The notes under the pieces: model-generated | Told to the model about the DNA's origin: nothing | The model's database searches: none | What the model saw: the letters and a program-made list of their open reading frames with translations, nothing else | In this document: positions 1 through 12,255 of the stretch, piece by piece | How the letters are laid out: each line of letters starts with the position of its first letter | Position numbering within the stretch: position 1 is the first letter of the stretch | Assembly: GCF_921293095.1 (NCBI RefSeq) | Contig: NC_060259.1 | Location: 3,038,001 to 3,102,000 of the forward strand | Direction: 5' to 3' | Length of the DNA: 64,000 nt | Source: Ischnura elegans | Taxonomy: Eukaryota > Arthropoda > Insecta > Odonata > Coenagrionidae | Program-made: the position numbers and the translations under genes

Positions 1-2665
1 ATCCTCTCAGAAGCTCCTTCCTGTTCATGAACGCCTCCTTCGCTAATGCTATTCTCTTCCTGATGTCCTTACTACTGTATCCGTTTTCCTCTAACGTACT
101 GCCTAAATAGTTGAATTGCTCAATCTGCTCAAGTTTTTCACCACCCACCTTTATCTTGAGTCTCACATTCCTCGCTCGTGATGCTTTACAAAACCGCATA
201 ACCTTAGTTTTCCTGTGATTAATCCTCATTCCATACTCCTCGCAACGTTCGTATAACGCATCCACTAGAGCCTGAAGCCCCCTCGCTGTCTGGCTGATCA
301 ACGCTTGGTCATCCGCGAATCTCACTGATTTGAACATCATTCCTCCCACTTTTATCCCAGCTTCTAACTCATCCCACGCTTCCCTTACCATCTCTTCAGC
401 GTACACGTTAAAGAGCAGCGGCGATAGAGGACAGCCTTACCTCACACCTCGGCCAATGCTTGCCCACCCAGATTCTCCGTCCGCTATCCTCACTTGCGCA
501 GTCTGGGCCATATACAGATTACGAATAAGTCGTCTATCCCTCCAATCTACACCCATTCTCTTGAGCATATCCATTAGCTTCACCCAGTTCACCCTATCAA
601 ACGCTTTCTCAAAATCCACGAAACACGCATATACGTCCTGGTCATATTCTAGCCTCCTCTCCACGAGGGACCTCATTATTGCTACTGCATCACGAGTTGA
701 CTTCCCTTTTCTGAAACCAAACTGATCTTCGCCCAAATATTCGTTTGCCCTCGCCTCCATTCGTCTGTTCAATATCCTCAGTACCACTTTCGCCGCATGC
801 GATATTAGGCTGATAGTCGTATAATCTCCGCATTCCACGGCTTTCTTCTTCTTCGGAAGCGGAATTAAAACCGTCTTCACGAAATCTTCCGGCCAACATC
901 CCTCTTCGTAGATCCTGCGCACTAGTTCGAAAAACCTATTCTTACCTTCCTTCCCTAGATTCTTCAGAAGCTCACACAGGATATTGTCAACGCCTACTGC
1001 TTTCCTAGCCTTCATATCACGAAGTGCTCTCTCTATTTCCGAATCTAATATCCCCGGCCCAAGATTGTCCTCCTCCACTGCACTTTCCTCCTCTAGAGTC
1101 AATCTCTCTGGTCTGTTCATTCCGTCATACAGGTCCTCCACGTATTCCTTCCACCTACCCTGTACCTCTGCTCGCTCGGTTAGCATCCTCCCATCCTTAG
1201 CCTTAATTTTAGACATGGTTTGTCCTCTTTTGCCGCCCGATAGCGACTTAACTTTGGCGTACAACGCGCCTACTTCTCCATCCTTCTGGAACTTTTCCAT
1301 TTCCTCGCACTGTCCTTTCCACCAAGCCTCCCTTGCCCTCTTAGTTTCACGTCGTAATCGATTATTCAATTCCCTGTACATTCTTTTGCCCTGTTCTGTG
1401 TCCACGTTCTTCCACTTCCTTCTCTCCTCCATTTCTTTTACCATTGCCTCCGTTATCCACGGCTTCTTTATCCTTCTACTGTCCACGTAGCCAATTGACT
1501 TCTCCGCCGCTTTGACTATTCCCGTTTTAATATTATCCCATCTTTCCTCAACAGTCTTGGTGTTGTCAATGTCCCGCATACTAATGTCCACTAGTTCCTG
1601 ATATTCTCTCCTCATGCTCCCTTTCAGGGCTTCTACGTTCCATTTCTTCGTCTTCCTAACTCTTATAAGTCTTTTGAATCTTACGTTGCATTTCATGAGC
1701 ACTAGATTGTGGTCCGAATCCGCATCCGCTGCAGGGAAGCTGCGCGAGTTTTTCACACTATTCCTAAACCTCTGTCTTACCATAATGTAGTCTATTTGAT
1801 ATCTCCCCGCATCCCCCGGACTTTTCCACGTGTACCTTCGCCCTTTATGATGATTGAACCACGTGTTTGTGATGAATAATTTGTTTCTCCTACAAAATTC
1901 TGCTGCTTTCTCTCCCCTGTCGTTCCGTTTTCCTAGTCTAAAATCTCCTATTTCGTTTCCATCCCTGCCTTCCCCGACTGAGGCGTTCCAGTCCCCCATT
2001 ACTACCAGATTTTTCGTACCCGGTGTGTCTCTAATTATTTCCTCGAGCTGTTCATACACCTCATCTACTTCTTCCTCGCTATGATTGCTAGTGTGCATGT
2101 AAACTTGGACCACCACAAGGTTGGTGGGCCGCGCCTAAATTTCTACCACCAGAATCCTATCGATTACCTGGTCTATACCTACCACACGCTTACCCATCTT
2201 CCCGTTTAGTACTAAAGCTACCCCCCGCTGGCTTTCTTCCCCTCCACTATATATAACCCTATACCCATCACTCCAATAGTCCCCCCCATCCCTCCACCTC
2301 ACCTCGCATAATCCTAAGATGTCTATCCTCCCTTTATCCATTTCCCTTTTGATATTTTCTAATTTCCCCGCCCTCATCATAGTCCTCACATTCCACGTCC
2401 CTACATTTACAGCCGACTTCTTCTTCTCCATCTTCTTGGTCTTCTTTTCTTCTTTCTTCATTGCTGCTGCTGCTGCTGATGGTGATGATGATAAGTCTCT
2501 GCAAGGATTTCGCATGTTGGCGACCCCGAGGACCTTGCCGACCTCGCTGCCGTGCCCGACACCCGCCCTTTGCGGACGGGTCCCGGGCGATGAGATTCCG
2601 AGGCTCATTTGGTTGTACTCCATGTGTTCAGGGAAGAGATAGTTGGTAGGGTTTCCCACTTCCAT
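1..2665 (-). pseudogene. RTE-clade non-LTR retrotransposon ORF (AP endonuclease + reverse transcriptase), two nonsense codons, runs off left edge
   Basis: The product would nick target DNA and copy its own RNA there. Reading down from 2665, an apurinic-type endonuclease comes first (TWNVRTM, then ILGLCEVRW, MGDWNAS, YTWKSPG, SDHNLVLMK). A reverse transcriptase follows (DQFGFRKG, VDFEKAFDRVNW, GCPLSPLLFN, FADD at 308-319). One frame holds from 2665 to position 1, interrupted only by TAG at 2135-2137 and TAA at 437-439. The related copy near 45.65 kb has GAG at the TAG position, and the TAA replaces the usual Gln of the GVRQGCP motif, so both look like point mutations. The C-terminal part and 3' end lie outside the window. 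The endonuclease resembles the domain annotated in many genomes as craniofacial development protein 2-like, an RTE (BovB-type) relative. Clade placement is from motif memory. Confidence 0.9.
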
Positions 2666-2800
2666 TCCAACAGTGTTTTTTACGTGACACCATCACGTGG
2701 ACTACCTTTCGTCTGGCTCCTACCCTTCGACCTATCTGGCATGGGTGGCCCTACCGGGAATAATTTAGAATTAATCCCGCCAGTGCAGCTCTAGGGGTCA
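2666..2800 (-). other. Probable 5' leader of the left-edge RTE element
   Basis: GC-rich sequence directly upstream of the first ATG. The related copy near 45.2 kb shares the early coding/leader part (the CGGGACCCGTCCGCAAA stretch and the GGCAAGGTCCTCGGGGT stretch), but the outer boundary is not defined by a visible target duplication. Placement of the 5' end near 2.8 kb rests on the change to AT-rich sequence. Confidence 0.4.
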
Positions 2801-5800
2801 TAGGAATGCGCAAGCCTTTCCACCGCGACAAGGTTGTAGCCCAAGGGAAAGGTCTATCAGAGATTTTTCATAGTAAACTTAAGATTGACATGTACTCTCT
2901 CCAACACCGCGCTGAAACTTTCTCGAATATTCTGGAATTTCTCTGGAAAGAGACAAAAAAACAGCGGCCAGCGCCGAGATATGAACGCGAGCCGTTTGGC
3001 TGAAAGTCGAACGCGCATCCACCGGTCCAACACCTTGGTGTGGCAAAATATACGCCACAACTACTAAGTTTAAAGAAGAGCATTGTATTAATGGTGAAAT
3101 CGGAAGATTCAAGCGCGATGGAGTGGAATTTTTCCAATTTGAAATAAATACTTGCAATTTTTCATGATTTAACAATCGTGGAAAGCATATACCTATTTCC
3201 CCTTACTCTGGTATACTTCACAGTTAAACCATGAAAAATTGTTTTTACTCCGTAGGTGCCTTAGACGTCAGTATGAATGACAACAATCTGATGAAGATTC
3301 CTGATATTGCTAATAAACTGCTGATGTGGGTCATCAAGTGTAAGATGTTGACGTAAAAATAATCTATATTCATGAATGTGAACGTTTTAAGGACTGAAAT
3401 ATGCTGGCATGTTACCTGTCTTTCTTATTCTTTTCCTATTCTGACTTTCCTTTCTATTTCTGTGCTCGGACATCTTTTAATAATGATTTTCTAATGTTTC
3501 CCAATAAGGATTGGTCTCACTTAAGGCATGAGGTTTTCACTTGGGATATAGCTGACATTCCCACTTCGAATGATTTCATCGTGCAAACAAATGCTAACAT
3601 GTTGTCTATCCATCTTTTTACCTCCAGGTTCTTCAGTTGTTTTGACTTACGTCATTGTACATGGACCTTTTTCTATCAACATCTTGAAAATACTTTATAC
3701 ACATTGTATGCCAATGGCTTGGACTTAGTACTTCAATTTGTGTCGGATCCTATGAGAAAAGGTATCAATGAAGATTTTATTGATTTTTTTTTATGCTCTG
3801 TATATTTGAATTGGTTATTGATAGCTGTTAGTGCTCACCTCTGACGCTTTTATTGATTTGAGTGTCCCACTGACTGTGCTCATTGGAGGAGTCGCTATGA
3901 TCTTGATTATTGCCGAAGCCAACAGATAAGAATTCACGTGGTGGTGACAATGTGAATGCTTCATTGCTTCCTTCACTATTCCATTTTGATTCCATTCCTT
4001 TGATTAATTATCCTTTCCTCATGTTTTCAAAATTAAATTAGGCCTAGTATTCCATATGTTGTAACATGTTTTTCGTTCTATTTGCAGTTTTTCTAGGGTT
4101 CAAACTGCTCATAAATCAATAAAATACCATGCTTTGGTTTGTTTTATGCTAAGAATTTTGCTGTTATATATTTAATTTGCTATTTCTACTCTGTATCATT
4201 AACGGCTTAATTATCATCAATTGAGCATACTTCATTAAGTGTTTCTTCAATATTTACATTTATTAAAAAATTCTCTCTCATTGTGCAATAAGAACTTAAT
4301 GTTAACTACAATGGCATTAAAATTTATTACTTTTCTCTTTGTACACTTTTAGACTGAAATACTTTATTTCATAAAATTTATGGATATTAACTTCTACAAA
4401 CCTTTCATTTAAAAGACAATGCTGTCCAGGTTTCTTGTGTTAAACGGTACTCATCATGAACTACTTAATTAGTATATATCTTCCATTTTGTTGTCCTCCA
4501 TCAAATGATACCCAAAATTCCATTCTCACTTCCAGTAAAATGGTTTTATGGTTTATTTTTCCAAGACTATTATCCATTCTCTGTCCCAGAGCTGTTGGAA
4601 GGTACTTCGACCTCGAGAAAAATCGGGTTCCCTTTTTGTTTCGCGGCGTGTTTACTTTAGTCATGGAATCGGTCCTCTATCATGCGAAGGGTGCTCATTT
4701 CTACCTAAACTACCTTATTCAAAATCTATTTCCCGATACAACGAACTGTTGCTATTCGATACATGCGTATCTCATGTGCTCGTGGAAATTTCAACTTCTG
4801 CAGATTTCATTTTCAGTATGTCATATTTATTGTTAACTTGTTATTGTTGATTTCTGTTTCCACTTATATTATAAATAAATACCCATGTCCACTGAAATCA
4901 GTGTTCAAGATCACTATTCTTACCAACTGCCAGATCACCAGTTGGCTACTGCACAGTAATCCTGAACAATGACAACTTTCTTAATAACCTGGAGAGGTTT
5001 GTCCAGAAGATTTTCCTGCATTCATTACTTTAGTTTCTTGCAAATGCATTAGCATTATTAAAGCCGAATTACGTGGCGCCTAAGAACAGTTTCAAACACC
5101 CCTTTTTTATTAGACTATATTGTGACCACTTCATTCACAACATGTGACCACTTCAATTAATGGTATAATACATAAATAAACCTCAAAACGTTAATTCTTT
5201 CACATTTTATGCTTCAATGTGTTACAAGTTTTGTTGTTCCACATTAGGAGTAAGAAAATATTTTTTACGCTATTAATCTTTAAAAATAAATATCGTGAAA
5301 CTACAAGAACCACGGATTATAGTCAGATCTATGCTAGTTAGAGCGACTAAAATTACGAATCACCAGCACAGAATAAGGAAAAACGTCTAGGAGGAAGATT
5401 AATTTCCCAGGTAATATAAAGTACAGGATTAGCATCAACCTCCATCGATTGTTGAAGCAGGGGCTGTAAGGGAGAGGAAATTATATGGATAAAAATCATA
5501 CGTATAATATGTCCTGACTGCTCGTCAAAAACTGATATTTGGAGCCGATCATTTCACTGAGGAGGATAAAAATGACCGGTTCATCAAAATGAGCAGTTCA
5601 ACCCAGCTCCACAATAAAGGGTTGCGTGGGCGCGGCACGGAGCAGAGCACGCGATGCGGAGTGGCGAGAGTGGTGCATTGGATCCGCAGCGGTGCGGGAA
5701 CGGAACGGAGGAGGAGAAAAAACATCACGAGGAAGAAATGCACTTGCCGCTCCCCAAGAGGCTCAAAACAGAATGACAGAGTACTCGATGCAATACCTTC

Positions 5801-6851
5801 TGCAATAAGTTTCCCAAAACGTGCAACATTCACTCGGGAAAATATCATGACGAAGTACTAAAGGAACAAGTGGAATCTTCAAATTTCTCACTCGACGAGA
5901 AGATGGCGTGACATCCACGCATTCAACTTCTGACAGGGAAACTATTTAAAGATGTACAGCAAAATATGAAAACTTAAGCCAACAGAAAAATATCATTATT
6001 ACGACGTTCTGGCTTCTATTTAACTGTAAACAAATCCGTTGGCTTAGAGTCAAGCAATAATTCGGGCCAATTAGCAAACAGCGAAAAGTTCTGAGCAGGT
6101 TAAGACCGCTAACTAAAGATATCAATTAACTCAAATCACTTCATCACATATACGAAAGCAATATAAGAGTTCTCATAACTACTAGCACAAACAGTAGCGC
6201 AGTAAAACCACAGCACGACAGTCTTTGAAGGACCTTTTCCATATTCAGCCTCCAATATCTTATCATCACTTCCCCTCCGTAATTGATTCCAAGAGTTTTT
6301 GGCGCATTGCTTCCGATCTATCGAGGAATTTGGCTATCCTATCTGTTTTCGGGGTTCCATGTTTCTGTCAATATTGCAGTAGTCAGCTACACCTCTGCAC
6401 TCCGCATTCAGACCAGCTCACTTTATTTCGAGTTTTGAAAAACCATAAGCTATGGAAAATAATTTTTACACGACAGTCGCTCATATTTATTGCACTATAA
6501 TTGGGATGATACGGATTAAAATTATAATCAATTATTAAAGCTATTCAACTCGCAACTCACATTTCTAGCCGTTAGTCAAAATCCTTCACGACTTAAAGTG
6601 TCTTCACGAAATCCCAAGGGCAGAAAAAACTACATCCTTAGAAGAAAAATGTCAAATGTTCCTTTGGCTTAAAAATAATCCCAGATTTTTTTTAACAATT
6701 GATAAATAATCTTTAGTAAAAATTGTTGATTATTCCCAATATATTCTCTCTTCAAGCTGAATAAAAACCAAATAATTACCCTGCTATCAACACAACTGGC
6801 AATTATCAAGGAGAAGCATTCAAATCTTCCTGTAGCGTATCATATACATAA
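2801..6851. other. AT-rich spacer with no recognised gene
   Basis: The open frames here (for example 3401-3844, +) show no recognisable domain and read like chance frames in T-rich DNA. A small GC-rich patch lies at about 5.60-5.77 kb. The 12-mer GTGACCACTTCA occurs twice near 5.12-5.15 kb. I see no RNA gene or terminal repeat. Confidence 0.5.
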
Positions 6852-7365
6852 CACTGTTCTGCAAAAAAATTGTTTAAAAAATGCCCTGCTACAATTTAGG
6901 GTGCTTCTGGCTAATTTTGGGTCGCTGAATCCGAAAATGACCTAGGTTTTTTTCTATCACCCTCCATTTTTACGCAACCCCTACATTGGGGAAAACAACC
7001 CCTCATCTAAACTTATCGCTTTTCAAGGGACTTTTACTAATGTTATCTGCTTCTGATTGAAAAAAAACTGAAGTTTTAAGGCTATTAGGGTCAAGACAGA
7101 GACAAACTTCACTGGGGTTGAAAAGATTTAGGGGGTGAAAATTGAAAAAAAAAACTTTAAAAACCATTAAAATAATCATATTTCTTCGTTTTTTTACGAC
7201 ATGATATAGTAGCTCATGGAGAAGTTTTTAAGGGATGAATACACTGTTCACCCCCCTATTTTGTAAGGGATTTATATAACATAAAATATAAGAGGGGAAA
7301 GGGGGTGTAGGAGTGGTATAGGAGGGGGTTTAGGAGGTGGTATAAAGAGCTGCCACAAAAATCTG

Positions 7366-8270
7366 GAATATGGGTTTCCTTTAAAACAGTGGCATATCCA
7401 ACAGGAACCGAAGGTAAATTGTGGCCGTTGTTCAGCAAAACAATCATTAAACTTGTCTTCGATGAGTCGATGAATAGCCTCCATTGGTCTGGATCATTCT
7501 AAATAGCTAATTTCCTCATCAGTCCTTCAATATCAGTGCAGAAAATCAGATCATCATTTTCATCATCCGTTAAAAAAAATTGAGTGAGGGCTGACTGTCT
7601 GCCTCTGTAGTTAGAAACATTCATTCTATCGCCCAAAAGATTACACTGCTGCAAATGCGAGCCAAGAAGTTGTGCTTTTCCCTTTGGTAAGTCTAAATCT
7701 TGTATTAGATCACTTAGGTCCTCGTGTTATGGTATGAGGTGCCCTTTTTAACTAGTCTGGGGTTCTTCTACATCAGGGCTGTATCTCGATTGCAAGGACC
7801 TGCTTCCACTTCCGGTGTAGCTTCGTTCACTAAGACATCAGAATCATCGAGGGTGCTAGTAGCTAGAGCTTTAGGGATAGGAATAGCATCAGTATGCTTC
7901 ACCGGGCAAATTGCTGATGGTAAATTCAGATAAATCATTTCAGGATTGTTTTTTTTTAACCCATATTGTCGGTTTCGCAAAAATAGCAATTCGTTAAATG
8001 GCAAGTTGGTTCAACTCAAACCATTGGCACTCCGAAATTTAGGGAACGATTTCCCCAGTTTAGCCATTCACAAAGACTTCTATGACAACCACTGCAACAG
8101 AAATTAGGGGCCCACAATTTGTCTTGGTAACCAATTTTACACGCGAAATAAAGTTCATAAGATTTTCGCACAATTGCAGTCATTGCTTTCCTTTGGTCTT
8201 TAATCACTAAATTTCCACAGGTGCTACAAAATGAATTGGGATTATTTTTACAGGATCGCTGAATGATCAC
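7366..8270 (-). pseudogene. Decayed Cys-rich gene of an unnamed, transposon-associated family
   Basis: Read on the minus strand from ATG 8270, the protein has a CxxC pair (FCSTCGN), a second Cys cluster (CCSGCHRSLCEW), the string FGVPMV and a third pair (NCYFCE). Later come LPSAICPV, a DLSDLIQDLDLPKGKAQLLG segment, and WRLFIDSSK with VLLNNGHNLPS. I recall a widespread, functionally unassigned cnidarian and arthropod family with the same order of motifs, but I cannot name it. Defects: a TGA where the family has Trp after FGVPMV; a frame change at the A-run near 7950; several stops around 7768-7730; another frame change near 7590; and a TAG near 7500. It ends at the inner edge of the left inverted repeat, so the 3' half is missing. 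Its position between long inverted repeats suggests cargo or a transposase-like component. Confidence 0.6.
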
Positions 8271-8656
8271 GAGAAAACACTTTATCGCTCACTAAATAAC
8301 ACGCTAAATCGAACACACGCCATAATAATAAAGAAAGAACTTGGAAGATTATAACCCGACACGCAGGAAAGAGTGTGACGTACTGAATAGATCACTGGTT
8401 TATTTCATAGATGAACATCAGTAAGTGCGACTGCCAAGACACTTGAAGACACGTTAAAACGTGTCCAGGCGTGTCAAAATATGTGGTGAGTAACTTTTAC
8501 AGTGTATTTCCCAATATTTCCCAATGAATTTACAATGTATTTCCCAACGTTTCCCATTGTATTTTATGGAAAGATCTCAGCTCTTACTTTAAAAGTGAGG
8601 AGGACAACGAAGTCAAATCTTGAGCCCCCAAACGCTGTTCCAATAATATTTTGACA
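8271..8656. other. Non-coding interior of the long-TIR element
   Basis: This lies between the start of the decayed gene and the right inverted repeat. It contains short TTTCCCAA-type direct repeats near 8510-8570 (ATTTCCCAA three times and GTTTCCCA once). It would be the 5' flank of the gene relic; no promoter motif is clear. Confidence 0.35.
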
Positions 8657-9206
8657 AATCTGATTTGTGTTCAGATATTTTTGGCAGATCGTTATACCAC
8701 TTCCTAGAGGGGAAGGGGGGTACACGAGTGATACCACTCATATACCCCCCTACCCCTCTTATATTTTATGTTATATTAATCCCTTACAAAATAGGTGGGT
8801 GAACAGTGTATTCATCCCTTAAAAACTTTTCCATTAGCTACCATATCATGCGTCGTAAAAAAACGAAGAAAAATTATTATTTTAATGTTTTTTAAAGTTT
8901 TTTTTTTTTTTCAATTTTCACCCCCTAAATCTTTTCAACCCCAGTGAAGTTTGTCTCTTTCTTGACCCTAATAGCCTTAAAACGTCAGTTTTTTTCAATC
9001 AGAAGCAGATAACATTAGTAAAAGTCCCTTGAAAAGCGATAAGTTTAGATGAGGGGTTGTTTTCCCCAATTTAGGGGTTGCGTAAAAATGGAGGGTGATA
9101 GAAAAAAAAACCGAGGTCATTTTCGGATTCAGCGACCCAAAATTAGCCAGAAACACCCTAAATTGTAGTAGGCCATTTTTTTTAACTATTTTTTTGCAGA
9201 ACAGTG

Positions 9207-10369
9207 CAATTAAAGCACGATTCCCTTCCTCAGATGAAATCGTAACCATTGAAAATAGAACTCTAAGGATGCTGATGATGTTACACATAATTAACAGATC
9301 ATTTGTCTCTCTTCTGAACAAAGTATACTGCTATTAATTACCTGGTGCATTTTTCCTGCAAGATCTTAATCGTATTTCATTGCTCACTCCCAAATATAAC
9401 GATCCGGAAATTATATTCCAAATGGCAGTAATGACAAATAAAAGTCTGCCCAAATCACGTTCCGATGTTACCGTCTGTATTGCCGTTAGCTTCATTACGC
9501 ACAGAGGAAACTTGCAATTATACGATTCATAATTATTCGTCGTTTATATGCTCATTGTTTCCAATTATCTGAATATCTCAATTCCATGAAATATTTGTGG
9601 ATAATTACTAAGTTTATAGGACACAACAATGTATCAACTATTACTACAACTCATTTATTTTTTTCAACATCTATTTTCGAATTAAAGCAGAGCCCTTTTA
9701 TCTAATAGAACTATCTCATTAGTGCAGACAACTCAAAATACCTTAAACTGTTTTTCGTCATTAATCATCAGCAACAAAAACTTAATCTCCTATCACTATA
9801 AAATCGCCATTAGAAATATATAGCTGAAAGCCATTCACCAACCTGATGACACTTATTCGTTCAAAATGTCGTTTGAGGCATTTTTTTCGCATGCAACTAA
9901 ATTTTTACATTATTATTTAAAGCATTTTTATTGCCAATGTTACAGCGTGAAGAAGAAACACTACATATACTGCATCTCATCCGTAATTACTAAAATATGC
10001 GTTATAAATTAAAAAATCGCTTTATCAAACATTACTTCTGCAAACAAAGGATGCCAAATTAAAAGAAAGTGAATAAATATCCGGCATTAAGACGGGTTAT
10101 TTTCATTTCTATTGAATCATTCTCAATGCCGGCTTCATAAAAGCATTCCTGCCTTCTCTGAAATATTAATGGCAAATTTTACAAATGCAACTTAAAATAA
10201 ACACCACCCAACACCCATTGCTGATTTCGAATTAATATTCATTAGAATAAGGTATAAAATTTTAGATGAGTGATAGCTAGCAAAATTTTAATAGCATCTA
10301 CAACCTTCAAATAAAGCTGCAACGATTTCAATGAAGGACTCCAAGAAAAAGAAGAGGATGAAACCGAGA
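9207..10369. other. AT-rich spacer, nothing recognised
   Basis: No domain-bearing frame, no terminal repeats and no RNA gene signature. Scattered poly-T and poly-A runs only. Confidence 0.4.
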
Positions 10370-11250
10370 GGAGGGAATAAGTTGAGGATTTGCCCACGTT
10401 GGGAGGCGCCCGCCTCGAGCGCTGGAGAGAGCGCGCCCTCCTCTCCTCAGTGCCCTGCAAACCATTCCGTCCGCCACGTTAACAAGAGTGAAGATCACGC
10501 AGGGGTACAGGCACGGCCAAGGTTGACCCGTCACAGGTGCGGCTATCCCCCAAGAGCTGTGGCGGCCCGCGGCCACCAAGCCCTAACCGCGCGACGCTCA
10601 AGGCCTCGATTATAACGAAACTAATTGCTCGGGAACACGTGGTACATTTCCCATTAAAATTTCACCGATTGAAGGAGGCATCAGTTAACGAAGTGCTTTC
10701 ACGCAGCCTAGATGGTGTCGTGTAGGCAAGGCGGAACTCGACGCCAACCATGACGACGGTTGCCATGACGACGACAGCGTTGGATGCAAACAAGAGAAGA
10801 CGAACGCCCGTCCACTTGGTATAAACACATTGTATTTTAAATGCAGCGCACATTGTTGAAAAATTCGAGGAGAGGAAAGACCTCTATAGACCCCATAAAA
10901 GACCTATTTTGCTCTAGAGCCCTTCATTATGGATATTGCGCTTCCTAGCTACCGGCAAAATAAGTATTTATCTCAATATTTTAAACGTCTTATACCGAAT
11001 CACACTCGATGCTAGGCGGATTATTTCTTCAACATTTTATTCCGCGCTCGATGGGAAGCACAACCTCGTTCATCCTTTATAGAAGAAATTAAAATAAAAT
11101 CTGTAAAGCCGAGAAGCGCGAGTCGACGGCTTTGGCTCCCGCAGCATTGGTGGAAAATAAGCACTTGGATAGCAGCGTGCGTTCACAAGGCGGAGAAATT
11201 TTTGTTGAGGCACTGCCTGGCGCCGGAACGACCTTCTTGAGTCAAGTTGG
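10370..11250. other. GC/CpG-rich patches in AT-rich surroundings
   Basis: About 10.38-10.61 kb and parts of 10.7-11.2 kb are rich in CpG compared with the flanks (for example CGCCCGCCTCGAGCGC and GGCGGCCCGCGGCC). Short open frames cross them on both strands, with no recognisable domain. This could be a degenerate CpG island, an exon of an unknown host gene or an old insertion. No splice-site or homology evidence separates these. Confidence 0.3.
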
Positions 11251-11492
11251 ATCGAAATATGGAAGAATTATTTTAAACACGTCAGTGAAAATCTTGATTT
11301 GTAAATACTAAAATCCAATCAAATACACGCCACCCAGTTTAAGCGATATTTGGAGCCCCTAAATGCGTGAAAATCGAGTAGTAAATTTTTTCTTTCCCAA
11401 AACTTAAGTACAAGTACAGCGCAAAATATACATATACATATATATGTATAATATATATGTTTTGTAGAAATGGGATGCAACGTAGCACATAA

Positions 11493-11625
11493 TATGAAGG
11501 TTCAAATCACAGTCACTAAACATAGACACAAAAAAAGGAAAAACTCACACGAAAAATATAACTGGAAGATTTTCGTAGCTGTAGCCACTTCATCAGCCAA
11601 GGAGAAACTGAGTAGGGAAGGAGTG
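11493..11625 (-). ncRNA. Penelope 3'-end stem-loop with hammerhead-like core (copy 1)
   Basis: On the minus strand: CTGATGA, one extra A, a 4-bp stem GTGG/CTAC (one G-U) with loop CTACAG, then GAAA. The same layout recurs at 15.03 and 15.06 kb with a changed stem (GCGG/CCGC or CTGC). Hammerhead ribozymes are established in Penelope-like elements. The extra base after CTGATGA and the lack of an obvious cleavage strand mean activity is uncertain. Confidence 0.4.
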
Positions 11626-11685
11626 TGTTGGAAAAGGGAAAAAGGGGGGGGGGAGAGGGGAGGGGTGTATTGGGGCGGGGCTAAC

Positions 11686-12255
11686 TCAACAAGATACATT
11701 CAAACCCGGGTGCTTGTTGGCTTGCAAATGCCAGATGCACGCCAATTCGAGGGTGTGGAGATTGAGGGGCGAGTCAGTGGGTAACAGGGAAGCAATGATT
11801 GAAACTTTGAAACATTGATTAAAGATGGAATCATGCGATAAACAATGTGTGGGGACCGGGAGAGTTGCGTGTGGGGATGACGGACAACAGGATGCCCGGT
11901 GATTATTTATTCTAAGGTTGAGGGGGGTGGTGCATTGGCCTATATAAAAAGCGGGGCAGACGTTGCATTGAAGGAGGTATATGATGTTGGTAGAGGTACA
12001 AGTGGTGGAAGGAGATATCGGGAGGAATTTAAGTTTGGAGAGGAAAGAGGCTGGGGGTGGAGAGAAAATTTTACAGGTTTTACGTCTAGGACGGTTGCAC
12101 GGCGAGGGTGGGGTAGTGGGGACTGAATTCAATTTTTGAAGGGGGCGGGTGGCTTTGAAGATGGTGCTGAGGTTAGGTGGTCTCTTATACGTGATCCGTG
12201 GAAGAGAGGGGAAAATTTGTGAGGTGGATTTGTGGTTGGAGAGAATGGGGTACAA
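11686..12255 (-). pseudogene. Penelope-like GIY-YIG endonuclease domain
   Basis: Residues YKRPPNL, then a Cys/His-containing region, IIYLLQCNVCPAFYIGQC and LNLRINNHRAS match the GIY-YIG nuclease of Penelope-like elements, which cuts target DNA at integration. The frame is continuous with the upstream linker (LFTTYFPG, LQDILKDLYPIL) and ends ELACIWHLQANKHPG. It is separated from the RT frame by the one-base shift near 12360. The final ~105 bp are repeated in inverted orientation at 13256-13362. Confidence 0.8.

Larger units (their letters stand above)
6852..9206. mobile_element. DNA element with ~0.5 kb terminal inverted repeats
   Basis: The left arm (about 6852-7365) and right arm (about 8657-9206) are reverse complements over roughly 500 bp, with small indels and substitutions. 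Both ends start CACTGTTCTGCAAAAAAAT when read inward, with a G-rich inner segment (AGGGGTAGGGGGGT-like) and AGTGGTATAA(C/A)GA at the inner limit. Arms that long, surrounding a gene relic (7366-8270), indicate a foldback-like or long-TIR transposon about 2.35 kb long. I could not read a clear target duplication, so the superfamily is left open. The outer junction is sharp: similarity stops immediately outside the CACTGT on both sides. Confidence 0.75.

Noticed and set aside
3401..3844. 147-codon plus-strand open frame
   Set aside because: T-rich, aromatic-rich composition with no domain. Looks like a chance frame in AT-rich DNA.
8995..9321. 108-codon minus-strand frame
   Set aside because: Lies mostly within the right inverted repeat; a matching protein is not maintained in the left arm.
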